From: Albula goreensis
Taxonomy: Eukaryota > Chordata > Actinopteri > Albuliformes > Albulidae
Length of the DNA stretch: 64,000 nucleotides
Reading direction: 5' to 3'
Assembly (NCBI GenBank): GCA_022829145.1
Contig: CM040748.1
Span: 3,378,001-3,442,000 of the forward strand
Shown: positions 33,899 to 45,045 of the stretch, piece by piece
How the letters are laid out: each line of letters starts with the position of its first letter
Position numbering within the stretch: the first letter of the stretch is position 1
The notes under the pieces: generated by a model
What the model was told of the DNA's origin: nothing
The model's database searches: none
What the model saw: only the letters and a program-made list of their open reading frames with translations
Translations under genes and position numbers: made by a program

Positions 33899-34392
33899 CC
33901 TATTCTGTTACTTCATCTTGAAAGTGTACAGACGATTTCCCCTTGCCTCAAGCTCCCATAGTCCATTTCCAATTTATTATCTATGCTTTGTATGAAGTGT
34001 TGGCGAAATGTTTCATGAGAATTGTATTACAATACCAAATCACAGTGGGCTTTTTTTTTTTTTTTTTGCCAAGCCTTGTCTAATTTCTAGCTTGTGAAAA
34101 TTAATTATTCTATATTTGGTATAGATGATGGCCATAATACCCTTAAAAAAACAAAAGGAGGATTGAAATAGCTGCGGCAGGTGTTAAGTTTAAGAGAGTC
34201 ATTTCCACTGTGACTAATTGATTTATTCGAATTGCTTGTACAGATTTCTGTTGTGAACAGTTGTGTATTGAAGTTATCTTTTGTAATAAGTGTTTGCTTT
34301 TGAGTCCAGTGGAATATTGGACATAAATATTAGACATGAAAGTAACTAAACTGTATTCCCAAATCTCTGACAGTAGCCTGTTTGTCTTTCAG
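33899..34392. other. Unique noncoding DNA leading to a splice acceptor-like site
   Basis: No gene is seen. T-run at about 34051-34067. It ends with CTGTTTGTCTTTCAG just before the candidate exon. Confidence 0.5.
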
Positions 34393-34440
34393 GATCCTAA
34401 AGCCGGGTGCAGCAGCTGCATAGACAAAGAGGACAGCACA
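34393..34440 (+). CDS. Candidate 48-nt in-frame cassette exon
   Basis: This is the most exon-like segment I found. A pyrimidine-rich acceptor (CTGTTTGTCTTTCAG, ending at 34392) precedes exactly 48 nt, followed by a near-consensus donor GTGAGTAC at 34441. Only one of the three frames is open; the other two hit stops (TAG, TAA). The open frame, phase 0 at both ends, encodes DPKAGCSSCIDKEDST, 16 residues with two cysteines and a charged, soluble end. A 48-nt symmetric exon would insert or skip 16 residues without shifting frame, as alternative cassette exons do. I do not recognise the peptide or parent gene, and no neighbouring exon of the same gene was identified. A chance acceptor-donor pair remains possible. 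Confidence 0.35.
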
Positions 34441-37267
34441 GTGAGTACAGACTGGTTTCATACTCTATCGCTGTGTGCCCATAACCTCCCCTGCATTTAC
34501 ACTGTGGAGGGTTACGGCCGACAGGCGCAGTTCTGAGAGACAGATTTGTCAAGTGGAATACATTCTGGAATGTTGAATTCTGTCAACAAACAAAGACATG
34601 AAGCAGGAGGCCTAAACGTCCAAAACACAACAGTAGGACATCGAGCAGACATTGAGCCATTTAAACATCTTGATTTACCTCAGCTTGGTTTACCTTTGCA
34701 TTTTTTTCTTTTTTTTTTGGTATATCTTACCTTGTCAACCCTGTAACTGTTTTCTCACTCTAATTTATGTAGAACTGATATAAGTATTTAATTTATTTTT
34801 AAATAAATGAATGATTTCAGTAATTAAATTGTTGTCAGCGGACTGGCTAGAACATGGTCAATAATGTGGGTGACTGACATGTCAAGTTTCTAACAGCAGA
34901 TGGTGCTGTTTGACACACTGCTGCCCCTTTCCTCAAAACTGTCTCATTGACATGCGGTGACATTTCTAGTACTGGCAGTTCTGATTTCTATATGAGGTTA
35001 TTAAGGATTTGGGATATGCTAATGGGTGACTCCATGTTAAATGAGCAGAGCCCTTTAAATGCTTGCACTCCTCAAGAATTTTGTATGGAACAAACAGTAT
35101 AATCAAAAACAAAATCAACTTGGTCAGTTTACTTGATTTTAAGTTGCTAAGTAGAAGAGTAACTGTTGAAAGCACAATATTAGAATACAACATATTGTTG
35201 CGATGTTTTGAGAACACTGTCTTATTTCATACAGCACATATTTAGTCCTGTACATTTCAGAGTATGTAGGGTTTGCATCGTTGACATAGATAACATGTGG
35301 GAACAGTTTATCAGCCTATATTGGAAAATGAAAGAAGACAAAATGAGGATCAGAAGGAATGGCAGTATGCATTGCTACTGTGTCCTAAAATCTGATAGAG
35401 CTTATTTACTGCACATGGTTTTATTTGCTATTTGCGAGCAGAAAGATCAGTTTTGAAAGTGAGATTTGATTTTATTTGTGCTTCCTTATTCTTTTTGTCC
35501 AATTCTGATTTGAACACACACAACACACACACACACACACTCTCTTCCTGCGTATAAATCTTACAGATGCTGTTAATTCAGGTCATTAAAGCTCTGTAAA
35601 GCAGAAGCATTTCATGTTCCATGTTTGATGTGTTATAATCTGAGCCCTGCTGAGCCTGGGCCTGACAAAGATGCAGACTTGACAACTTCTGTCAAGAATA
35701 GATGCTCTCTTTCTCTGCTTTTGTCTTCACATCAGTGTAGAAGCAGGAGAAAAGCCTTGTGTTTGCATGTTTAGTGCTGTTCAGTTCTGTGTGAACAGCA
35801 TATGTGGTATTACTTTACATTTCGTCTTTGAATGTCGAGTGCCTTTGCAGTATTAGGACTGGCTGACAATTATTAACAAAACTAGCATGATGATTCTGAA
35901 AGTGCAATATATCGGCTTTGCTTCATCACATTCCTTATTTGATAATTATGGTCAGTACACGTGAAATTGCATATGGGACGGATTTGTCCAAACCCCATTT
36001 TGTGAACCACCTCTTTGGGTGGTCTTGGTTGGATTCTGTGGACATTAAGTGTTCCAGCTCACATCCTCTGTTGCCAACATTCAGCAGGCAAATAACATCC
36101 CATAATAAGGGCGCCGTTAAGGGACTAATTTCACAATGCGATCATCCAATCAAGACAAAATGGCTGAAACCTGTGTCTCCTCACTCGGGACTTTAGATAA
36201 AAAAATCTGCTTTACCATAACCGTGTACTTTAAAAGAAAAATTCATATGAGGAAATTGGTCTTCTTTTTCATAATCAAAGAGGAAAGTATTTTCGGTACT
36301 TTATTGAACTTATATAACTGTAGAACCCTAAATGTTTGTACAGTCAAGAATCGGTGATGGCTCCAGATGGTTTTGTTTGCGGTTCTTCAATGGTAGTATG
36401 CAGTACCAAAAATGGTTTCACCACAGTGATGACTAAAGAACCATCTTTGGGTTTTATTTTGAACCTTTTCCAGCATGTTGTAGTTGACACACACAGCACT
36501 GCGTACTGTCTTTTGTCTCTGTTTTCAATGTCGACTTAATGTTCCACATCCATGCTACCTTTTCTCGTTGAAGAGTTTGATTGGCACACAGGCCTTGGTC
36601 ACCACTGTCAGAGCTCATCGATACTCCAGCGTGAGACATCGCCTCCTTCAGACCTGCTCGGCTTTTGACTTTTTCATTGCCGTCCTCATTACCTTTCAAA
36701 GCAGAAGTCCCAGTTAACTTTTCCTCCTGAATGTGAATGGCTTTTCAGCACATCCTCGCTTTAATTTGCTTCAAGGTTGGACTCTAAACCTCCGCTTGTC
36801 TCACACCTTTGTATCCTTACTTTTACTACCTTTAGCCCTGTTGCCGATTCTTCTGAACTGCAATCTGAATCAGAATCTTACACCTTATGCTTGTCCATGG
36901 ACTTGAAACTCTGTCAAAGTATTTCTAACTAAATCCCTTATTTCTGGTTGCTTCTCTACTGCAGTAATTGGTAAATTATAATGATGTGCATTTCCCAAAA
37001 ATGAATCAACTGAGTAAAATCTGAGGGGATATACACTTTGGAAGAAAAATCTCCCAAAAGCTAGCCATCAGAAAGTCCTGCCGTATATATGTTTAAATGT
37101 AGCAGTGGCTTTGAAGGTATACAGCAAATAGGTATGCTGTAATTCTCTGGACCTTCAAGGACTGTTCCAATGGCTGTCAGGTGCTAGGCATTGAACCAAT
37201 GCAGCAACGGTGCTTAACACTCACACACACTGAGCAGAGTCTCATGAGTGTGCTCCCTGGCCTCCAC
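34441..37267. other. Noncoding DNA, no gene seen
   Basis: Mostly AT-rich and unique. CA run at about 35513-35540. About 36060-36190 is more complex, with CGs and an AAGGGCGCCGTTAAGGGACT phrase, and may be a short regulatory block. Nothing coding recognised. Confidence 0.5.
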
Positions 37268-37281
37268 CCAGCAGGGGGCGA
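37268..37281 (+). promoter_or_regulatory. Strong CTCF-like site, plus strand
   Basis: CCAGCAGGGGGCGA agrees with the CTCF core consensus at all but the final position. Its orientation is opposite to the site at 38657, so the pair is convergent about 1.4 kb apart. Confidence 0.6.
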
Positions 37282-38570
37282 TGTCTGGAAGGAGGAAAAG
37301 AACTTGTGACCCTTTTTTTTTTTTAACCAAAAAGACATTTTAAAATAATGCAGGGTATTTTAAAACAATCCCTGCCCAGTGGGTGGAAAAGTTGCTCAGT
37401 ATATAAACATTTAGTACTGCATGAAAAATGGAGAACAGTATATTTATTGCTGTTGACATTTGATCTGGAACAGTGTATTTAGGAGGTGGACTCAATAAGA
37501 ATGCTACTGTAAAGTTTGGGACATTGTGTTGAGGGAATTTAATCATTCCTCAGAAACGGTAATGCTTCATAAAGGAAAGCACCCAGATCTCGAATAGATG
37601 AAGGATGTGATCTGTTTCACACTTTATGTTCCAAGCCTCGGGAAATTCACTGTTTAGATGTGGTGGGGAAGCTGTTTGTCTTCATCCTGGTGGTCATAAT
37701 GTTAATTTAATGCTACATTTTATTGTAAAAATAGATGTGAAGTTTTTGGTTTTTTTGAACAAGCTTTTTGGTTTAACTCAATAATCATTCAAACCATTAA
37801 CTTAGTTTTTAGATTTAATATAATCTAAAAAAGTTACCACATCTTTAATAGGAAGGTTTTATAGCTCATAAAATCGTTTTTTTTTTTTTTTTTTTGTTTT
37901 AGTTGAGCTCATGGACAATGATTTTAATATTCCCTGAGATGATGTGTCTCTCAAGAAATCACTATCAGGTTATTTTTCAACTTTATTTTAAGTTTGAGAG
38001 AATACTTTATAGCCGTAGCATAAAATCCAAAGTCTGTATCCAAATTTATTTGGCGCTTGTCAGCGTTCTCTTTGGTCCGACCCCCTGGTGTGCTGTATAT
38101 CATGTCAGACATGCTGTGGTTTACATCCCCTGTATCTCTCTGTCTCTATCTCCATCTGTCTCTGCATGCCTTTCACTATCCATTAAATCCTTTCTTTAGC
38201 TTACTGAGGACCAATATGCTCAGCATGTTTATTTTGACAGTAAAAATCCCTACATCTACGGTAATAAGGGTGGCAAGGGAGCTTAAAACTTGATCTAATT
38301 GTGAAAGTTACAGAAGTTTATTAGCGTACCATGTTGTTGTTAAGATAATGTGACGCTTTTAAAGTTTGGAGTTCCATGTTCATCACTGTGACCCTTGCTG
38401 TTGGCTCCAGAGAGAGCAGATAGAATGAAAGCATAGCTTTTCCTCAAATGTGATGTTACCCACCCACCACTTTTAAGACTGCAGGGCATATCTCCAGGTT
38501 ACACAAACATGAGTCAGACTAGGCACGTGATGCTCACCATCGTGTGAGTAGACTGCTGTTTCCCATTTGA
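37282..38570. other. Unique noncoding DNA
   Basis: No gene is seen. T-runs at about 37313-37324 and 37877-37895. Confidence 0.5.
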
Positions 38571-38584
38571 CCAACAGGGGTCAG
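38571..38584 (+). promoter_or_regulatory. Weak CTCF-like site, plus strand
   Basis: CCAACAGGGGTCAG matches the CTCF core with two mismatches. It lies under 100 bp from the stronger minus-strand site. Confidence 0.2.
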
Positions 38585-38656
38585 TAGCTAGCAATGAGAT
38601 GGGCGTCCTCACTACCAAATCTCTCCCTCCCTCTTGATGCTGTGGTCAACTATGTG

Positions 38657-38670
38657 CTGCCCCCTGCTGG
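38657..38670 (-). promoter_or_regulatory. Strong CTCF-like site, minus strand
   Basis: The reverse complement reads CCAGCAGGGGGCAG, a full match to the CTCF core consensus. Confidence 0.6.
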
Positions 38671-39714
38671 TGCCATCCACTGTCAGTATTGCTGGCACTG
38701 TTTGTCTTTGAAATGAGACAGTGGGGCCCATCCATACACTGGTACAGTGCCATGGCTGGATGAACCATCCCATAGCTCCTCCATTAAGTGCCGAAATCCA
38801 AACCTTCTGTAATTTACACATGTTAGGATGAGCATTATGAGAGTATGTATGAAGTGAGGTCTCATTAGCTAAGTGTTTGTGACACGGTTTACTTTCTCAC
38901 CGCCATGCATCTGTCCATGCTGCAAACCTCTCAGACTCCTGCGCAGACTGTCTGGATTCAGCGTTCTGCGAAACTGTCGACATCTGAGCATTTTGTGCAT
39001 GCCTTGCTGGTGACAGACGAACGTGAGTGCCTCCAGCACCCACCAGGGAGAATTGAATGATGAGAGGATGCTGATGAGATAGGGGCTCTGCGTTTCTGAT
39101 CCTCCGAGATCAATACGGTCCGCTGGCATTATGTTCCTCAGCTAACGCTCGAGATGCCCGAGGATTAAAGGGTCTCGGGTCCAGACACAAACAGAAAAAC
39201 AGGCTCAGAAGAAATGAAAAATGAAAATTTGGACAGTACTTTTGTCAGTGTTTCACTGGTTAAAGTGCCTCCATTGCTTCTTTGTGTTCCTCTTTTTTTT
39301 GTTGTCTTTTTCATTGAGTTGACGGCTTGGGAGAACTCCGTATGTCGCACTGTTGTTTTGGTGCCGCGATAATGATTTGATTGCTTGTACGCATGTTCAT
39401 ATGACATATGTGTGAACTGCATGCATCCATGTGTGATTCCTTCTTCTGCTCCTTTTTTTAAAATAAGAGTTATGGCCCATAATTAGGCTCTGGATCGTTT
39501 CATTAAAACAGTGAGAAGAGTCCGATCTATCAAATGTGTTTCAGTCTTTGTTTGATTTTTTGCCGCTTAATGATTTGCCAGATTTTTTCAATGACTCTCT
39601 TCCCATATGGTGCAGCTTAGGGTTTTCTTTTTCTTTCTCTTTCTTTTTGAGTAGGGGGATACTAAAAGAAAAGGGGAAAAAGTTTTCTGAAACTATTATG
39701 AAAACAATAAGTAC
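38671..39714. other. Noncoding DNA, partly GC-richer
   Basis: About 38880-39190 is CpG-containing and complex and could be regulatory. The rest is AT-rich with T/TTTC runs around 39627-39650. No gene is seen. Confidence 0.45.
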
Positions 39715-39990
39715 CATATGATGCCAGTACACTTTGGGAGAAGTTGTTTGCACAAATTGGTCTCGAGGGGAGAGCACAGTGGTGAGATTTGCTGGGGCTC
39801 CCGGGGTGAGAGACTCACTGTGAAACTGTCAACTGTCCAGCAGCCAATTAAAGCGAGAGGCCCTGTGGGCCGCGATCCGGCCGCCGCTGCCAGGCTTTTG
39901 ATGTCTGCTCTATCCGTTTCTTCCAGCATGTACAATACCTTAGAACAAAGTGATCATGCAGCTCTTTTCGTTTGCTTTAAGTGATGGCTT
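39715..39990. promoter_or_regulatory. Candidate conserved noncoding block
   Basis: GC-rich core (GCCGCGATCCGGCCGCCGCT near 39869) with CCAATTAAAGCGAG (near 39844), a homeodomain/CDX-like element. An 88-codon plus-strand frame overlaps but is unrecognised. Regulatory role inferred. Confidence 0.3.
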
Positions 39991-42858
39991 TTGCAGTTCT
40001 TACTGTTTACTCGGTCAACAGCAGAGATGCTGCGTTAATGAATTCTGAATCAAAGTATTGTGATTTCTGAAAGCGTTCTCCTTGGTTTGAGAAAAGACTT
40101 TAAACGGTTTAGCGATGGTCCTTCCCACATGGGAGTAGTTTCTGCTGTGTCATGACTCTTATACATGGCATACATGTGGAAAACCTCAGGATGTATTCAA
40201 GAATATAAAATGTTTGTTCAACAGAGTCTTTTATCCAACAGCGTGCGTTGATTATCTTTGAGAAAACAATACACACAAGTGGTTATATTTACCCTTTCAA
40301 TCATTTCAGAGTTATACTCTCAAAGATCTGCTTAAAATGGCAGCAACAAGTGCATGCAAACCCCAGATATTTCTGAAAATTCAAAAAATAACAAAAGCCA
40401 CACAGATATTTTTGCTGTTCAAATGTTGTTAATCATAGTCTGAAATGAGAACTAAGGCACATTTGTTCAAACAGCAGAGACTTCCTTTAAACAGTTGTTT
40501 TTTTTTTTAAACTGATTGCTCCAAACATATTTTTTTTTTTCCCCTCCAAACCAAAACATTTTTTAAGCATGTTACATAAAGAAGCCGAGTTACGGAGGCG
40601 AACATGACTTAAAAGTTCATCAAATCCTCCCTGCAGCCACGAGTGGTGGCTGATTTTGCGTGCAGCGTCTGATGTTGTTGAAGAAGATAATCATGCATGC
40701 TAACACTCAGGCAGGACCCCCGCTGCTAGATGGCCTAAAATACCCAACCTCAGTGGATATTCGCAGAGCTCGAAAAGTTCCTCTGCGCTGCAGAGAGCTG
40801 CAAACTTTTTTTTTTCTCCTTTTGAAGTCAGGAAATTATTTATTGGGTGTACTCGTGTGACCCCATTGTGTAACTGTCACTCGCCCCGTTTTAATTGTTG
40901 GCTCTTAGGAAAGGGCCTTTTTCTTCAACTCAGTCCCATCTCCCCATCCATCCTCCAGCCCCCCCACCACACCCAGGGTACTCTTGTCCTCTGACCAATC
41001 AGGTGTGGTTTTATCGCCTCTGGCATGGTGCCTTGCTTCCATGCTGTTCCTTGGTGACCTAAGACCTGAGCAGTAGAGTGAGAACACCCTTCTCACCAAA
41101 AGCAACAATTTACTTAAATACATGCTGTGTAGCATCATTTACAAAATGGAAGGCATTGGATTGAGCAGACATTTGGGGCGCAAACCCTGCAGTGTGGTGG
41201 AATCCAGTCCTGGCAGTGGTAGTGTCGTCTAGGTGTGTGTATATACACATTCAGTCAAGTACTCAGAATTGTAGGCAAGAAAAGTGAACAAGTCTAGAAT
41301 TGCTGGCACCCTTTACAGAACTGGGAAATGTAGTGTAACAATAATAAAGTAATAATCTCCCAGTATGTCTGAGAATAAAACAAGGTGTGTGGGTGGCCTC
41401 CCAGTCATTGGGAGGGATCCAGTCAGCTGGGTGACAGTCAGGTCTAAGTGCTCTCCAGCAACCTCTGCAGTTCAATCGGGGGCTTTCATGCAAGTCACCA
41501 TAATTGTTCTACAGTTGACTGTATGTCCATTAAGTGTGTAAGAAAAGTTAACCATTTTCCTTGGATGAGTTTTGATTAAAAATACTCTGGAGTAACCTTC
41601 AGTTCACACAAAGTGAAGTTAACCAAGGTGAATTCATAACAAAATAAATAAACACGTAATGATGCCATGCAACATGGGTTTGATTTGCTCTGGGCGCACA
41701 CTCTGCTTAATTTTGCATGTTGTTGGTTTTCAAGATTTCAAAAGAATCTGTGATCATTCTCAGGACTCCAAGGCAAATTCATGTTTTCCCTGAATATATT
41801 TATCCTCAGAGCAATACAGTAATATTATGAAGCCCATTTTTGGACTGCGAGGTTACATAAGCCAGTGATTACTCATGGATTGTTTATTTAATAGGGGTCC
41901 CTGATGATCAACTCAACAGCTCTGAATAGTCAGTGTTAAGAGTTCAGTGTAAAATATGAAGGTTTTTAACTGATGCACCATATGTTTATGGCTGCATATA
42001 GGATAGAATGTATTTGAAATACCAAAACATTGTAAAAAAATATCATCATGTAGGTGCTACCATATCCATAATGACATATCATATTAAATGATTTTGTTCT
42101 CAGTGTAAGCTGGCAAAAATGCTAAGCTACCCTCAAGTTTTGTTGTCAGAAGCTGGGGAGAGAGTACTTTTTAGGTAACTGTGAATTTCTGAATTAATTA
42201 GTGGCTAATTGAGATGAAATATGTTGCAATAAAATGTAAATGGATTCAAGGGCCTCATTCCTAACCTGGCATGCTAACTGATGTTAGCATAGTAATGAAA
42301 TGAAAATATGATTGTTAGACTATATCACTATGAGTTTTGAAGGATGTGTGTATTGTGTGGGGACATGAACTATTGCCTTCAGCAGTACTTGGTCAAGCTT
42401 GCTTTAAAAAAAACAGCAGTGCAGTTTGGAGCTTATCTTAGTGTATTGTGTGTCCCAGCCTGTGATCACACAGACACAGTAGAATGGATTCCCACCCATT
42501 TAGAGTGAAACACAGCCCAAATCGCAGGTCTCTGAAATCGCCCTTCGCGTGACTAAATTTAAGAAACACTTTGAAAAGCAGAGGGTGCATAAAAAGACTT
42601 TGAAAAGCACTTAAGGGCTTCACTTTCAGGTGGTTTTAGGCCATCGCTGGTTTTCTTTTAGCCTTTGCATTAAACAGCCTCTTATCTTGGGAATACTGTG
42701 CTGGATAGGCACAGTGTTTTATTTATCGTTTTTGTTTTTAAAGATGTTGATGATAGCATGCAGCTAGCAACATTTCCCAGCATGCTTTCTGACCTTGCAG
42801 CTTGCAGTGACTCCCTCCATACTAGGGCCTACCCAGAATGTCAGTTACATTTGACCAA
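39991..42858. other. Unique noncoding DNA
   Basis: No gene is seen. T-runs at about 40498-40509, 40531-40540 and 40806-40815. Confidence 0.5.
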
Positions 42859-42871
42859 AGTTCAAAGGTCA
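42859..42871 (+). promoter_or_regulatory. DR1 nuclear-receptor element
   Basis: AGTTCAAAGGTCA is a direct repeat of AGGTCA-type half sites spaced by one base, as used by HNF4, RXR heterodimers and NR2F (COUP-TF). Motif match only. Confidence 0.4.
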
Positions 42872-44871
42872 ACCTAGAATGCTAAATGGATTGAATAACC
42901 TGACAGTCAAGCTCATAATTGGTTTGGGGTGGGGGCTTTCAGTAGGGGTTGTTCAGATGGGGAAGGTTTTCATGTGTATTGCACGTAGTAAATTATGTTC
43001 TTAAGATATTAAACTGAACCATTCATGTTACCCTCTGTCAATGCAAGTACTGCAGATGCATGGCTATCAGCATGCTAATGATGCAGGTGGCAAAAAGGGT
43101 CCAGTGGCTAACAGTTAAATTCAGTTTTAGTCAATGGTAAACATTTACTGCTTTTCACAAAGATTACGGGCTTGCACAGCACCACTTTACAAAAGTTACT
43201 TACTTCATTTTACCGATGTGGGTTTGTGTCGTTGTGTAGGGCCTTAACTGTGGCTGTTGTGTTGTTGTGCGCTGTTGAGGATTTGTCACAGAAAAAACAA
43301 AAAACAAAATACTCTGTATTGGAATTGGTCAAAATCCAGGACTTATTGAGTACCGTACTTTCCTGGACAGGTTATAGAATTCTTGGGCAATCTGCAGGCT
43401 GCAGCATCATGTTGAGATGAGAACAGGAAGAGGAGGAGCCATTAGCATAGGTGGCCACGTTCCCACTGAGGCTCTTTAGCATGCTTCTGGGTGCGGATGC
43501 TGAGAATCTCAGCAGCTTTAAGGATAACGCAGGCCTTCTCAGGTGTAGTTTCGATTGATCCTGAGAGGCAGCGATTCCGCGCTTCAGCATTCCGTCGCAG
43601 CTTTCCGCTATCGATCGAGTTGCGTGCTTCACGAGAACGTTTTGGTAATGTTCCTCAGTAATTTTCCTGCTTTACCCCGGGAGTTGGTGATAAGTGTCGC
43701 CAGCCTCTGTTTCAGCGGACATCTGCTGTTTTATCGGAGCGGTGCGGTACACACTCTCCCAGCGACAGGCGCTCCCTGGCACTGTCTTTGTAGCAATGCG
43801 TGTCTCTCGTGGGCTGACCCGAGCTATCGGGCCTCAGTCGATATTTCTCACATCTGAGTCACAGACCATCTGGACATAATGGAGTGAATTTATTTCAAGT
43901 TTGCTGACATTAATATTTATAGATGGTCATATTTCATCCAGGCATGGATCCTGATATGTGTGCCATCTAAGCATCTTTAAAGGCATATCTTCGCAGGCCT
44001 CCGTGGAGTGTTACTGACTCAGCTGAAGGCCCAGCATGCAATGTGGGTCTCTGTGATGTTGATCACATACCCAACTGGACTCTGAAAGTCACCATGTACA
44101 GAAAACCTGGGAGGGATTAGTGATTGGTCAGCTTCATAGGTGGCAGTGCACAGCCTCTGTTTACAAACACCAGTACAAGAACATTTTCTACGCAGCTTTC
44201 CTGAAACTAAACCTTTTTTTTTTGAACAAGTCATCTTCCTAATGGACACATTGCTACAGTTCCTTACTTGACGAAATTGACTCAATCTAACTAACTTTAC
44301 TCAACCTTTAAATCGATGTTCTGTGCTTCGTGCAAATAGCATTAGCAGGCTAACCCCCATTCTGGTTACAATGTCCTTTGGCGTCAGCTGTTTCCAGTTT
44401 CTTCTGCCTTACCATGTCTTATGCCTGGGCCCACTCAGTCTTCCTAGCTCAGTATCTCTGCACATCCCTCCTGGAGTCCAGTGAATTGAGAAGTCCAGGC
44501 CATGCTGGCCCCTGACGCTATATTACCTGACTGGCACATGGTTTGACAGCTTTGAATCCCTTTGGAACCATTTAAACAGTCCTGTCTCCACAGACTTTGC
44601 TTGCCCCTGGTTATGAATGTTGTTTCAGTCTCTCTTTGATGATTGCTCTTCCCTGTGGAGGTCAGAGTGTACATGCATAGATTTGCTTATGGCTGCTGCG
44701 TGTGAGGACTTTGTCTCCCCTTTGGGAGCTGAAAATTCATTTGATGTTGTCTTGACGACCGTGGAAGTGTGTGTGCCGTTGTGCGCTTGTCCTTGGGCTC
44801 TCCGCGGACTGGCTGGCTCTGTCTGGCTGAAGCCACTGATGATTGTATCCCATGCACTGAACATGTTTGTT
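42872..44871. other. Noncoding DNA with a GC-richer stretch
   Basis: About 43440-43860 has several CpGs (for example TATCGATCGAGTTGCGTGC near 43608) and overlapping 60-100 codon frames on both strands, none recognised. Otherwise unique DNA without a gene. Confidence 0.45.
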
Positions 44872-45045
44872 TACATTACATCACATTACAGATAATTAGC
44901 AGACACGCTTATCCAGAGTGACTCACAGTGCTAAGGCAGGGACAGCAGTTCCTAAAGCCCTGGAGGCAAGTCTCATGTGCCGGAACTGACTGTGCCACAA
45001 GATAGGAACAGGCCCATGTCCCTAGCCATTACAATACCTCAGCCT
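44872..45045 (-). mobile_element. tRNA-derived SINE with teleost tail, antisense
   Basis: On the plus strand it starts with TTACATTACATCACATTACA (44871 on), then AATTAGCAGACACGCTTATC (44894) and CAGAGTGACTCACAG, the reverse complement of the teleost SINE tail. At the far end the reverse complement reads GTAATGGCTAGGGACATGGG (about 45017-45036), a tRNA-like box A region. Head and tail are both present, so the copy is near full length. Confidence 0.85.
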
